In this document: piece by piece, positions 45,419 through 54,647 of the stretch
Position numbering within the stretch: the stretch's first letter is position 1
How the letters are laid out: every line of letters starts with the position of its first letter
Source: Clostridium folliculivorans
GTDB lineage: Bacteria; Bacillota; Clostridia; Clostridiales; Clostridiaceae
Assembly: GCF_024341905.1 (NCBI RefSeq)
Contig: NZ_BQXY01000001.1
Coordinates: 1,025,013 to 1,089,012, forward strand
Direction of reading: 5' to 3'
DNA: 64,000 nt
The notes under the pieces: model-generated
What the model saw: only the letters and a program-made list of their open reading frames with translations
Told to the model about the DNA's origin: nothing
Database searches by the model: none
Made by a program: the position numbers and the translations under genes

Positions 45419-46171
45419 ATGTATCAAGAAGAAAGACTTTTAAAAATATTGGAATATTTAAATGAGCATAATACAATGTCTATTCATGATATTTGTGAAA
45501 TGTTTAATGTATCAAGAGATACTGCACGTCGTGATATATTGAAGCTTATAGATAATAGAACAGCAATTCGAACACATGGGGGAATTAGCTTACCAATTTT
45601 AAAAAACACCATTAAAGAGTATAGAGAAAGAATTGAAGCTTATTCAGAAGAGAAAAGAAATATTGCAAAAAGGGCTTTAGATTTTATTGAGGAAGATAAA
45701 CATTATTTTTTTGATGTTTCTACAATAATAAACTTCTTGTCAAAAGAAATAAACAAACCTATTTGGGTGCTTACTCATTCACTAGACAATATTGAAGTAC
45801 TTTCTGAAAAGAAAGATATCTCAGTTAATTCTATTGGAGGACGTCTTAACAGTAAAAATAGATTTTTTTATAAAGCTGATTGGATAAATTACATTGATGG
45901 GTTGAGGTTTGATATAGCATTTTTAGGAGCTGCATCGATAACACAGGATGGGATTTATTATGTGGATGAAGAAGATGCTGTTATTAAGCAAGCAGCAGTG
46001 AAAAAAGCTGATACTGTAATTGTTCTTGCTGAGTACGAGAAATTTAAGCACTTAAGTTATTATAAAGGGGTAAATTGGGATCAGATAGATATTATAATCA
46101 CTGACAAAATGCCACCTTCTGCCTTCGTAAAGATTATTGAAGAATATGGTACTCAACTGATTATTGTTTAG
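45419..46171 (+). CDS. DeoR-family transcriptional regulator
   Basis: 250 aa. The N-terminal HTH reads ILEYLNEHNTMSIHDICEMF, then NVSRDTARRDILKL and the wing RTHGGISLP. The C-terminal DeoRC domain has YFFDVSTIINFLSKEI, LTHSLDNIEVLSEKKD, GGRLNSKNRFFYK and IAFLGAASITQDGIYY. It probably senses a phosphorylated sugar and represses nearby genes; the Cof phosphatase that follows is the only candidate in view. AAGGTGG lies upstream. Confidence 0.9.
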   Translation: MYQEERLLKILEYLNEHNTMSIHDICEMFNVSRDTARRDILKLIDNRTAIRTHGGISLPILKNTIKEYRERIEAYSEEKRNIAKRALDFIEEDKHYFFDVSTIINFLSKEINKPIWVLTHSLDNIEVLSEKKDISVNSIGGRLNSKNRFFYKADWINYIDGLRFDIAFLGAASITQDGIYYVDEEDAVIKQAAVKKADTVIVLAEYEKFKHLSYYKGVNWDQIDIIITDKMPPSAFVKIIEEYGTQLIIV

Positions 46172-46388
46172 AAATCGCACATGTAGATAAGATATCCACA
46201 AAGTATATGGAAAAAGAGTTTGAAATTTTCATATAAGAATATAAAGAATTAAAATATAAACAGACTTACTTATAGGAATATTATAAGTTGAATCTAACAT
46301 CTCATTATTCATTAGGGTAATTCACATATTAATTTTAACTATATTTAGTACTACATTATATCATAAGATATTTTAGGGGGATGGATTT

Positions 46389-47210
46389 ATGAATAATTTT
46401 AAAATGGTATGTTTAGACATTGATGGAACCTTATTAAATTCTAATCACAGAATCACTGAAAAAGTAAAAGCTGTAATCAATATAGTTGCAAACGAAAAGA
46501 ATATACCTGTGATATTAGTTTCTGCTAGAATGCCTAAGGGGATAAAGTTTTTACAAAAAGAACTTGAAATAGAGGAGCCAATTATTTGCTATAGTGGTGC
46601 TTTGATTTTAGACAAAGATGGCAAAGTACTTTCACAAGAATTTATAAATGCTTTAGAACTTGAGAAAATATATAAATTGGTTAGTGATCATAATATTCAC
46701 ATCAGCTTATATAAAGATGATGAATGGTATATAGAAGAGATGGATTATTGGGCTAAACAAGAAAGTGAAATAACAAATATTACTCCTAAAATTATAGATT
46801 TCAAAGATCTAATCAAGTTGTGGAAAAAAGAAGGGACAGGTCCTAATAAAATTTTATGTATGGCCAGTCCTGATGAAATAAATATATTAAAGGAAAATAT
46901 TAAAGCTGTGGAGCTTAATATATATCCATCGAAACCAACATACTTAGAAATTATGCCGATTAAGGCATCTAAAACATCAGCAATTAATTGTCTGCAAAAA
47001 GAATTTGGTATAAACAAAGCTGAGATAATAGCTATGGGTGATAATTATAATGATGTAGACATGCTAGAGTATGCAGGGGTAGGAGTAGCTATGGGAAATG
47101 CTCCTGAGTATGTAAAAAAACATGCAAATGATGTCACGTTAACAAATGATGAGGATGGAGTGGGAGAAGCGTTAGAAAAGTATATCATTAATTTGAATGC
47201 AGTGCTTTAA
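46389..47210 (+). CDS. Cof-type HAD-IIB phosphatase
   Basis: 273 aa. HAD motif I is CLDIDGTLLNSNHRI, motif II is ILVSARMPKG, the C2B cap follows, and motifs III and IV are at IMPIKASKTSAINCLQ and AMGDNYNDVDMLEYAG. The family dephosphorylates sugar phosphates, FMN or other small phosphates. It lies downstream of the two DeoR-type genes, which suggests a sugar phosphate substrate. The start at 46389 has AGGGGGATG just upstream. Confidence 0.9.
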   Translation: MNNFKMVCLDIDGTLLNSNHRITEKVKAVINIVANEKNIPVILVSARMPKGIKFLQKELEIEEPIICYSGALILDKDGKVLSQEFINALELEKIYKLVSDHNIHISLYKDDEWYIEEMDYWAKQESEITNITPKIIDFKDLIKLWKKEGTGPNKILCMASPDEINILKENIKAVELNIYPSKPTYLEIMPIKASKTSAINCLQKEFGINKAEIIAMGDNYNDVDMLEYAGVGVAMGNAPEYVKKHANDVTLTNDEDGVGEALEKYIINLNAVL

Positions 47211-47301
47211 AAACGCTTTAATTTAAAATATTCTTGATTAAATACAGTAAAAATTATTAATTTGAGTAAGTAATCAGTCTTTATATGCTTGATCAAGTAT
47301 G

Positions 47302-47338
47302 GTGTCTAGTTGGAGGAAATCCGCTAGGCACTTTTTTA
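47302..47338 (+). terminator. Rho-independent terminator
   Basis: GTGTCTAG (47302-47309) pairs with CTAGGCAC (47324-47331), followed by TTTTTTAC, after the Cof gene. Confidence 0.8.
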
Positions 47339-47551
47339 CTATATACAAACTATACAATTTTCGATTTAGCTAAACCTATATAGTTCATTATTTTAGCAAC
47401 TTTTCCATTTCAAAGGAATTAAGCTTGTTTTATAGAATTTAGATAAAGAGTTAATTTGAAAAAAAATATGAACCTTTCGTGTAAGTAGTTTATCTAATGT
47501 ATGTAAGAGTTCTTAGCTAAGACTTTTAGAACGCAGTAAGGAGGAGATGAT

Positions 47552-48085
47552 TTGGAATTTATCTCGACAATAAATAATACAAATAGTTCAGAACTAGATG
47601 TAAAGCTTGCTAAAAAAGGTGATAAAGAAGCCTTTAGCAGAATAATTGAAAATAATAAAGTTACTTTATATAGAATAGCACTGAGCATGCTTAAGGAAAA
47701 ACAGGATATAGAAGATGCAATTCAAAATACAATAATTAAAGCCTATGAAGGAATAATTTACTTAAAGAAAGATAAGTTTTTCAAAACTTGGCTTATAAAA
47801 ATCTTGATAAATGAGTGCAATACAATACTAAGAAAAAGGAAAAAGGTAGTTCCTATTGAGGAAGTAAGTGCAGATATAGCTATTGCAGATGACTACAGTA
47901 ATATGGAGCTTACTAATGCAGTTAATCTACTTGAAGAGGATCTAAAAGTAGTAACGGTTTTATTTTATTTTGAAGATATTGCGCAAAAAGATATAGCCAA
48001 GCTTTTAGGTATTCCTGAGGGAACGGTCAAATCTAGGCTTTCTAGGGCAAGAACTAAACTTTATGAAATGCTTAGGGAAAGGTAG
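47552..48085 (+). CDS. ECF-type RNA polymerase sigma factor
   Basis: 177 aa. Region 2 is visible as GDKEAFSRIIENNKVTLYRI, then KEKQDIEDAIQNTIIKAYEG and FFKTWLIKILINECNTILR; region 4 is FYFEDIAQKDIAKLLGIPEG followed by TVKSRLSRARTKLYEML. The start is a TTG with an excellent AAGGAGGAG 6 nt upstream. The next gene, 9 nt downstream, encodes a DUF4179 membrane protein, the usual anti-sigma-like partner. A half family-A arm (AAGTAGTTTATCT at 47486-47498) lies in the promoter region. Confidence 0.93.
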   Translation: MEFISTINNTNSSELDVKLAKKGDKEAFSRIIENNKVTLYRIALSMLKEKQDIEDAIQNTIIKAYEGIIYLKKDKFFKTWLIKILINECNTILRKRKKVVPIEEVSADIAIADDYSNMELTNAVNLLEEDLKVVTVLFYFEDIAQKDIAKLLGIPEGTVKSRLSRARTKLYEMLRER

Positions 48086-48094
48086 GGGATTGAT

Positions 48095-49483
48095 ATGAAT
48101 AATGATTTATTAATTGATGATATATTAAAGGAAAAGGCAAATGGCGAAGCTTTAAAATTACCAGAAGATTTAAATCTTAAGATAAAACAGACAATTGAGG
48201 ATTTACCAAAGCGAAAGAAAAGTAGGAAACTAGCTAAAAGAACTGCAGTAGCAGCAGCAGTTACACTAGTTGCTTTTACAGGATTAAGTGCTGCATTTCC
48301 TGCATATGCACGTAATATTCCAGTGGTAAACTCAGTATTTCAGTTTTTAAGTGATAAAAATATGATTGATAAAGAATATGTTAAATACAGCTCAGATTTA
48401 AACTTATCAAAAACTTCAAATGGTACAACCGTAACGATAAATAGTATAGCTTATGATGGAATAGACCTAAGTATTGCTTACACTGTTGAAAGTGAAAAAG
48501 AACTTAAGTTTTCTCCTTATATGCTAGAGAAAGATTTTAAGATTAATGGAAAGGTCACAAGCTTTGGCTCAGGTGGTACTGGGAAGCTAATAAATAAAAA
48601 TACTTATGTTGGAGTAGACAGTTTTCATGTATCCAATGATTATTTGCCAGAAGAACAAAGAAAGTTTATCTTAGGCGGAGATGTTGTTATCCCAGATAAT
48701 TTTACGATGGATTTAAGTATAAAGGAATTTTCTGATGGTACAAAAGGACAATGGGATTTTAAATTCAAGGTATCCTTAGATCAGATAAAAGGCAAAGTAA
48801 AATCCGTGAAAACTTCTATAGATCTATCTAAGCTAGTGCCTAATCTTAAAATAAATGAAGTGATTTTTACACCTATGAATACTGTTTTAAGAACTGAATC
48901 AGATAATGGGACGATAGGGGAGTCTGCTAGATATATTATATTTGACGATAAAGGAAGAAGTTTATTAGAGAAGGGGTCAGAAGGATCTGGGTCCGCTGAT
49001 ACTAATAAAATGTACTGGCAATATAATTTTAAAAATATATATGATGACACTAAGTCAATTACATTCATTCCAATGACAGAAATTAAGGGCTATAAGGATA
49101 AAGCAACAAAAAATGCAGATGGAGTTTATGAGCTTGACAGTAAGTCAACTCAGTTAAATTTAAATGAAACTACTGTTTTATCTGAAGGGAAGTATGGAGA
49201 ATATAATATAAATAAGGTTGAATTACTTCAAGATAAGACTTTAATTTATTATGAATGTACAAATCTGCTGCCTTCATTAGATCCTTATGGACTTGTTATA
49301 AAAGATGAGAATGGTAATAGGTATGGATTACAAAAAGATGTTGTAAAAGATCAAGGCCACAACAAATTTGTAGCTGAAATAGAACCATTGCATAAAGATA
49401 AGAAGTATACAATATCAGCAACAGATTTAGAAAAGCTATATGATGTAAGAGAGGATCTAAAATTTACTGTTAATGTGAAGTAA
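48095..49483 (+). CDS. DUF4179 domain protein, probable anti-sigma factor
   Basis: 462 aa. A cytoplasmic N-terminus of about 48 residues (IDDILKEKANGEALKLPEDL, the presumed sigma-binding part) is followed by one membrane span (about 50-70) and a large extracytoplasmic DUF4179 domain (NIPVVNSVFQFLSDKNMID), with later beta-rich domains of the DUF5643 kind. Such genes pair with ECF sigma factors in Bacillus and Clostridium, and the sensor is the outer part. The signal is unknown. After the stop, a half family-A arm lies at 49498-49540. Confidence 0.85.
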   Translation: MNNDLLIDDILKEKANGEALKLPEDLNLKIKQTIEDLPKRKKSRKLAKRTAVAAAVTLVAFTGLSAAFPAYARNIPVVNSVFQFLSDKNMIDKEYVKYSSDLNLSKTSNGTTVTINSIAYDGIDLSIAYTVESEKELKFSPYMLEKDFKINGKVTSFGSGGTGKLINKNTYVGVDSFHVSNDYLPEEQRKFILGGDVVIPDNFTMDLSIKEFSDGTKGQWDFKFKVSLDQIKGKVKSVKTSIDLSKLVPNLKINEVIFTPMNTVLRTESDNGTIGESARYIIFDDKGRSLLEKGSEGSGSADTNKMYWQYNFKNIYDDTKSITFIPMTEIKGYKDKATKNADGVYELDSKSTQLNLNETTVLSEGKYGEYNINKVELLQDKTLIYYECTNLLPSLDPYGLVIKDENGNRYGLQKDVVKDQGHNKFVAEIEPLHKDKKYTISATDLEKLYDVREDLKFTVNVK

Positions 49484-49582
49484 AACACTTATTTCAGGGA
49501 GTATTGAAAATAGATTTCGGACTCAAGTGTTTCATGTTTAATATTAAAAATAAATATATTTAAATAAAGATTGTGTAAGATA

Positions 49583-49676
49583 AACCCAAGACAATGTGAT
49601 GTCCTTGCGAAATAGAAAGATAACGTAATTAAGCTATCTGCTATAGAGGAAGCATATCAGCGTCTTGGGTTATTTT
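49583..49676. other. Intergenic fold with AACCCAAGAC closing stem
   Basis: AACCCAAGAC (49583-49592) is exactly complementary to GTCTTGGGTT (49662-49671), enclosing 69 nt with an inner AGATAACG / GCTATCT-like hairpin and followed by ATTTTAT. It could be a multibranched terminator for the ferritin-like gene on the - strand or a small structured RNA. It has no resemblance to an RNA family I know. Confidence 0.4.
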
Positions 49677-49703
49677 ATGAAGATCATAAATATGTATTAT
49701 AAA

Positions 49704-50018
49704 TTATTCTAGCGGAGATTGAAAATTACTTGCTTGTTGGTCTTGAATTTTTTGTCTACCTTTTTCAGTATTTTCAGCTTCTTTTGGACTTAGTATGTAT
49801 AAGAGTTGCTGCAATTCTCCAACATGTCTTCTTTCCTCATCTGCAATATGATATAAAACCTTTTTTGCTCTCTCATCATCTGTAGCCATTGCGTGTGCCT
49901 CGTAACCAATAATGGCTTCAAGTTCTCCTGCGATATCAACTCTAAGGGCTTGAACTAATTCTTCAGCATTCATTTTTCTTGGGACATTTGCTACAAAAGG
50001 GTTTCCGAGTAATGCCAT
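49704..50018 (-). CDS. Encapsulated-ferritin-like (EncFtn) protein
   Basis: 104 aa, two-helix ferritin-like protein. The helix ALRVDIAGELEAIIGYEAHA carries Glu32 and Tyr39, and HIADEERRHVGELQQLL carries Glu62 and His65. These are the iron-site residues and even the numbering of the Rhodospirillum encapsulated ferritin family. Such proteins form annular decamers with ferroxidase sites at dimer interfaces and are normally cargo of encapsulin. No encapsulin gene is in the window, and the C-terminus (ASNFQSPLE) is not an obvious cargo tag. GGATGTG precedes the start. It could also be a stand-alone rubrerythrin-like relative. Confidence 0.7.
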   Translation of the reverse strand: MALLGNPFVANVPRKMNAEELVQALRVDIAGELEAIIGYEAHAMATDDERAKKVLYHIADEERRHVGELQQLLYILSPKEAENTEKGRQKIQDQQASNFQSPLE

Positions 50019-50257
50019 AAAAACACATCCTTTTCAATATTATATTTGAAGTATAGGCTCTCGATTTCAGTTGCCAATCTTTAAACGTCTAAATTTAGAA
50101 GGCTAAATAGTTATTGATGTATTTATAATCTCAATGTAATTTATTCGAAAGCACATAATTAGCTTTTAACAAAGTTGGGATTTGTATTCATTGTTTAGAG
50201 AAATACAATTATAAAGTTAAGGATATGTTTTTGGATTCATTTGTTTCGGTTATTTTA

Positions 50258-50307
50258 TAGCATCAGATGGCTAGACACTTAATTTCAACACTCTGATTTA
50301 AAAGCAC
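50258..50307 (-). repeat. Family-B end fragment
   Basis: AGCATCAGATGGCTAGACAC, then TTAATTTCAACACTCTGATT, resembles one terminal arm of family B. No partner arm is near. The remaining part of 50019-50375 has no gene. Confidence 0.5.
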
Positions 50308-50375
50308 TTTTATTTCAAATGTCTAATTAAAAAGTACATATAAAAATGGCTTCCCTTAATTCATAATAAAAAGTA

Positions 50376-50756
50376 CTATATAAAATCTTTAGTAGTTAAG
50401 GTTCCTTGATGAAAAAACATTTTCCACTTTCCGTTATAGCATTTCCATATGGAGCTACGAAGTGAGTATTTTTTATGTTCACTTACTTCGCTATGCTTTA
50501 TCACCTTATATGTTTCTAATATGCAATCATCACTTAATTCCGTTGTTGAAAAGTCTCTTATTTCCCAGTTTATATTTTGTATAGTAGTACTAGCATCTAT
50601 TTTGTCGCCTTTCTTATAATGATACACATATCCAGAACTACTGAATTCAGTGAAATCATCTGCTAACAATTCACTGATCTTTTCTGAGGACTGTCTTACC
50701 TCAGGTTTTAATAAATCATTTTCAAGTTGGAGTATGTATTTTTTAAGTGATTCCAT
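50376..50756 (-). CDS. DUF4440 / NTF2-like protein
   Basis: 126 aa. It reads as the small alpha+beta NTF2-like fold: N-terminal helix LEKDLL-like (LQLENDLLKPEVRQSSEKIS), LLADDFTEFSSSGYVYHYKK, and strand segments ending WKCYNGKWKMFFHQGT. DUF4440 proteins are common, with mixed or unknown roles. AGGAGG precedes the start at 50756. It is monocistronic. Confidence 0.8.
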   Translation of the reverse strand: MESLKKYILQLENDLLKPEVRQSSEKISELLADDFTEFSSSGYVYHYKKGDKIDASTTIQNINWEIRDFSTTELSDDCILETYKVIKHSEVSEHKKYSLRSSIWKCYNGKWKMFFHQGTLTTKDFI

Positions 50757-51320
50757 TTCTTTACCTCCTATAATATATAAAATTTTATAGTTTTTAAAGA
50801 TGTATCAGTTCGAGCCAAATTCTATTTTAAATAATAGTATAGTCACAAAAATATGGATTTAATATATAGGGAAATTTAATTTATACTTGCTAGAAAATCA
50901 CGCACCTATGACTTTAGTGTGTAAAAATTAACGGTTGAAGTCTGAACCATATAGATAAAGGAGTTGGCACGTTATTTTATGTGGGGGATTTATGGAAATA
51001 TACTCTAGGAAAGGTATATTGGAGCTAGATCAGTTTCAAATAAGTATTTTAATCTCCATTAATAGTTAATAGAAGCAGCAATTAAATTTTTCGGAGCAGA
51101 ACGTGAGAACTATAGCGAATAACTGAAAAGATATTTTTAACAAAAAAATTTATGACATACAAAGAAGTTTAAAAAAGTGCATAAAAAATATCATTGACTT
51201 ACAACAAGCTCAATGATAGAATTATACATTGTAATATTAAAATTACTTATATATATTTATCATAACATATTCAAAAATAAAAGTCAATAGAAAAATCAAA
51301 AAAGTTTAGGGGGTTAATTT
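50757..51320. other. Intergenic region without gene (564 bp)
   Basis: It contains a half family-A arm (AAAGATGTATCAGTTCGAGCC at 50797-50817) near the DUF4440 start and AT-rich sequence before the DUF6323 gene. No ORF with a ribosome binding site, no RNA family and no terminator with a T-tail is recognised. The promoter of the DUF6323/DUF6179 operon must be within its right half. Confidence 0.5.
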
Positions 51321-51824
51321 GTGGAAAAAAGTCTAATGTTTATGAAAAATTCTATTTTAACTAAGCAAACCTTATCTGAAATTCAGCAGATTAACGAGGA
51401 GACTTTAGAATATGGCCTAAAGCTTTCAGAAAATGATATAAAAGCTATCTTGGAAACAAGAAACAACGCTTTAAGTAGCAATGGAAGAGTGGAATTTGGA
51501 GGAGGACTAGTAAAAAAGATTATCACTGCTTTTTGTGATTCGCCTTTTATTCACCAGCAAAATTATGTTGAATCCATTACTGATCTGGTAGATGCTTTTT
51601 ATTATTTCAAAAACGAAACCTTGGAAGAGATAAGTGATGACGATCTCATCGAGTTCATGAAGGAATGTTTTAATGACAAATGTCAAGGGGATCTAGATTT
51701 ACTTAGGTATAGATACTTATACCAATTGGTTCACAACGTAAGATACGGAGCAAATGATTACTTAAAAGAAGATATGGAAGAGTATATGGATGATTATATG
51801 AATGAGGAAGGATATGAAGAATAG
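51321..51824 (+). CDS. DUF6323 family protein
   Basis: 167 aa. The sequence YGLKLSENDIKAILETRNNA, then LSSNGRVEFGGGLVKKIITA, FCDSPFIHQQNYVESITDL and the very acidic C-terminus (DMEEYMDDYMNEEGYEE) fit DUF6323, which I know only as a partner of DUF6179. GTG start with AGGGGG upstream. The stop overlaps the start of the next gene by one base, so they are translationally coupled. No membrane segment or known catalytic motif is seen. Confidence 0.72.
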   Translation: MEKSLMFMKNSILTKQTLSEIQQINEETLEYGLKLSENDIKAILETRNNALSSNGRVEFGGGLVKKIITAFCDSPFIHQQNYVESITDLVDAFYYFKNETLEEISDDDLIEFMKECFNDKCQGDLDLLRYRYLYQLVHNVRYGANDYLKEDMEEYMDDYMNEEGYEE

Positions 51825-53182
51825 TGGATAACTTTATCATTAATCAAGAAGAATCACTAAAAGGCTTAATAAGCAAAGAACATTATTTTCAATCTCTGCT
51901 TCAGATAGCGCATTCAAATAATTTGCTAAGTATAAGGGAACTTGAAATTATACAGCTTCAAATTTTTGAACTACTTACTGAGATTATTGGTTATTATACA
52001 AGAGATGAAAGTTCTTCCGTTAGAGAAGAAGTGGCTGAACAGATTATACTTTCGCTTTGTTATACTCTTGGTATGTGTTTAAAAGAGCATAAGACAATAA
52101 AGGGAAATCTAGAACTAATTAAAAATACAAAGCTTAAACAATTATTTACAGAAGGAGAAAAGGTACTGAAAACTAAGTTTGAGCTATGCAAAAGCTTATT
52201 AAACACTGTATATGAAACTAGACTTAATGTAGAAACCTTTGCTTATACTGATACTATTGAGTATGGAATTCCTTTGTTTTTTAAAGACTATGATATTAGA
52301 TTTGCAAGCCATGAAACACCAGGTTCTATAGATTATCAGCTTTCCATTGATGTATGCAATTTGGTGGGAGTTGAATATATAGAAGAATATTTAAATAAAA
52401 TAATTCTTGAAAATAAATTCTGCTCATTATTTGACGCAGAAGAGATTGAAGCATTATTAAAAGGCTTCAATAATGAGTATGCTCATATGCTGGTCAATAT
52501 TTTTCAGCTTGTTTTAACCAATTGCATAGGATGCATCCTTATGGGAAAGGGCGGAACATACTTAGATATAACTGAAGGGGATAGGGTATACATCAATAGC
52601 ATGATTAAAGATTTGCCTGAAGAAATGTTTGAAAAGCTAATCCTTATGGCTGCAGAAAAATTGTGCAATAACCTTTGTATTGGTGATGAAGTTCTTATTG
52701 ATTATATAAATAAAAGTGTGCTTGAGATCATACCTCAAATAGAAAATGCTATTAAGATTGATAAGCTAGAAAGTGTATTTATTACCTTAAAGAAATCAGA
52801 AGAAAATCTTCTTAAGTATGAAGACGGTGAGAGCTTAAGTAATAGCTCATTTAGACAGATAACTGAAGAAATAAGAGCCTGCCATAAGGTGGAAGAGAAG
52901 ATAGCAATTATAATAGATGAAATTCACAGTTTAAAAGATCTAGTAGATGTACTGGGAGCTGACTGCATATTTGAAGAGGAATTTATAGAAGTATTCAAAG
53001 CTTTAGAGGATTTTGAAATAGCTCTATTAATTAAAGCAACGGCAACTAGCAAAGCTTTTGATAATGAGTACGGAACAGAAAGCGAGAAAGAGTGGCAAAG
53101 AAAACTGAAGGAATATTTAGATAGCCTTAATGCTTTAAGGAAAGAAGAGTTGTTAAGAATGGCTGAGGGGATTGAAGTATAG
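51824..53182 (+). CDS. DUF6179 domain protein
   Basis: 452 aa, predominantly helical, soluble. It opens with FIINQEESLKGLISKEHYFQ and LLQIAHSNNLLSIRELEIIQ, has a conserved middle DYDIRFASHETPGSIDYQLS, then LVLTNCIGCILMGKG, and a charged C-terminal helical region. It matches the DUF6179 family by eye. It is coupled to DUF6323, and this pair is found as a two-gene unit in clostridia. Function unknown. GTG start inside the stop of the previous gene. Confidence 0.72.
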   Translation: MDNFIINQEESLKGLISKEHYFQSLLQIAHSNNLLSIRELEIIQLQIFELLTEIIGYYTRDESSSVREEVAEQIILSLCYTLGMCLKEHKTIKGNLELIKNTKLKQLFTEGEKVLKTKFELCKSLLNTVYETRLNVETFAYTDTIEYGIPLFFKDYDIRFASHETPGSIDYQLSIDVCNLVGVEYIEEYLNKIILENKFCSLFDAEEIEALLKGFNNEYAHMLVNIFQLVLTNCIGCILMGKGGTYLDITEGDRVYINSMIKDLPEEMFEKLILMAAEKLCNNLCIGDEVLIDYINKSVLEIIPQIENAIKIDKLESVFITLKKSEENLLKYEDGESLSNSSFRQITEEIRACHKVEEKIAIIIDEIHSLKDLVDVLGADCIFEEEFIEVFKALEDFEIALLIKATATSKAFDNEYGTESEKEWQRKLKEYLDSLNALRKEELLRMAEGIEV

Positions 53183-53218
53183 ATGGAAGTTAATTATAAG
53201 GTTATATAAGGAAGGATA

Positions 53219-53344
53219 TTGCTGAAGCATTGGATTGAAATAGCAAAGAATTTACTAGACGTTCTAGATGACGAAACTATTGCTGCTAAAACAGGTCTTT
53301 CTATAGAATTAGTAAAAGAACTTAGAAAAGAAAAAGATAGTTAA
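53219..53344 (+). pseudogene. Short ORF resembling the tail of Rpn-type nucleases (41 aa)
   Basis: AAGGAAGG is followed by TTG 53219 and a 41-codon frame: HWIEIAKNLLDVLDDETIAA, then KTGLSIELVKELRKEKDS. This is the recurrent C-terminal tail of Rpn/PD-(D/E)XK transposase-like proteins. The nuclease core is absent, so it is either a decayed remnant or an independently translated tail, as has been described for internal starts in rpn genes. A terminator follows. Confidence 0.5.
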
Positions 53345-53365
53345 AAAATAAGAGTAAGTGATATT

Positions 53366-53410
53366 AGGGATTGAATTCATGGGTATGTCTTGAATTTGAT
53401 CCTTTTTTTA
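53366..53410 (+). terminator. Rho-independent terminator
   Basis: GGATTGAATTCA (53368-53379) pairs, with a small bulge, with TGAATTTGATCC (53391-53402), followed by TTTTTTTAC. Confidence 0.7.
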
Positions 53411-53558
53411 CTGCCTAGGAAGTTATAAAATTTTAATCTTAGTTAAGTTTATCAAATTCAGCCTAGTAGGATAACTTTTTTATATAGTACCTTGCAATGA
53501 ATAGTACTGAGTGATATACTATTCTTAAATCATACATATAAAGGAAGAAAGACATTAA

Positions 53559-53876
53559 ATGAATACTCAATTGAAAAAAGGCATATTAGAATTATGTGTT
53601 TTATGTATACTTTCAGAAGGGGATTGCTATGGCTATGAATTAGTAAATGAGATATCAAAGAATATAGCTATTTCCGATGGGACCATATATCCCATATTGA
53701 GAAGGCTTAATAACGAAGGTTATTTTGAGACCTATTTAAAAGAATCTCAAGAAGGACCGCCAAGAAAGTATTATAGATTAACGGACTTAGGAAAGACAAC
53801 TAAAGATGAGCTACTAGAGGAATGGGTCGGCTTTGTAAATGGAGTAAATAATATAGTAAAGGGGCATAAAGAATGA
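53559..53876 (+). CDS. PadR-family transcriptional regulator
   Basis: 105 aa. The winged-helix pattern is [20 protein letters not shown], then [36 protein letters not shown], and [14 protein letters not shown]. It lacks the long C-terminal dimer helices of AphA-type members, as usual for PadR-s1. The stop overlaps the following HAAS gene by 4 bp (ATGA), a typical pair for regulation of membrane stress genes. AAGGAAGAAAG precedes ATG. Confidence 0.92.
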   Translation: MNTQLKKGILELCVLCILSEGDCYGYELVNEISKNIAISDGTIYPILRRLNNEGYFETYLKESQEGPPRKYYRLTDLGKTTKDELLEEWVGFVNGVNNIVKGHKE

Positions 53877-54595
53877 AAAAAGATGAATTTATGAGAGAAA
53901 TGGAAAGAAATCTAGATAAAGTATCAGAAGCTGAGCGGAAAGAGATATTGTACGACTATGAAGAGCATTTTAGGATAGCAATGGAAAATGGAAAGACAGA
54001 TGAAGTCATATGCATGGAATTAGGAAATCCAAAAGAAATTGCACATAGCTATATACCTAACTATAAAAATGAAAATAAATTCATTTTGAATAAGAAAGAG
54101 GTTATGAAATCAGCGCCTGTATATAATAGTAACAGTAGATTGCTAAAGCCATCAGGTGTATTTATGGTAGCAGCTGGAATAATCATAATGCTTTTCACAA
54201 TTCATTTCATATTCTTAGGTAATAGAAGCAGTGTTAAGAATGCTTCAGTGAATCCGATAAAGATTAGTGAGAAAAATATTGATAAGTCAGGTATTCATGG
54301 AGATGGAATAAACATTGATAAAGATGGAATCAGCATGCCTGGATTAAATATTAACGATGATGGAATCTCTGCAGAAGATGTTAACATTGATTCAAATGGA
54401 ATAAGCGGACCAGACTTTAAGATCGATGATAAAGGCATAAGTACACCTGATATGAAGATTAATGATGATGGAATACAGGCGCCAGGAATAAAAATCGATG
54501 ACAATGGTATAAGTATGCCGGGCATTAAAATAGACGACAATGGAATAAGCATGCCAGGGATTAAGATAGATAAGGACGGAGTAAAAATTAATTAA
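53873..54595 (+). CDS. HAAS (DUF1700) domain protein with C-terminal 12-residue repeats
   Basis: 240 aa. The N-terminal HAAS/DUF1700 domain (1-62) shows MEEHFR-like [20 protein letters not shown] and [15 protein letters not shown]; a transmembrane segment lies at 95-115; residues 147-240 are about seven tandem 12-mers of the type [12 protein letters not shown]. Aspartates, Gly-Ile and a Pro-Gly recur at fixed spacing, so the tail should form a repetitive beta structure outside the membrane. The last two full units are identical in protein and nearly so in DNA, which points to recent duplication. Coupled to PadR. Function unknown. Confidence 0.83.
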   Translation: MKKDEFMREMERNLDKVSEAERKEILYDYEEHFRIAMENGKTDEVICMELGNPKEIAHSYIPNYKNENKFILNKKEVMKSAPVYNSNSRLLKPSGVFMVAAGIIIMLFTIHFIFLGNRSSVKNASVNPIKISEKNIDKSGIHGDGINIDKDGISMPGLNINDDGISAEDVNIDSNGISGPDFKIDDKGISTPDMKINDDGIQAPGIKIDDNGISMPGIKIDDNGISMPGIKIDKDGVKIN

Positions 54596-54647
54596 ATATT
54601 AGGAAGAGAACCTACAAGCACAAATCTATAGTGAACCGCACATTTAT

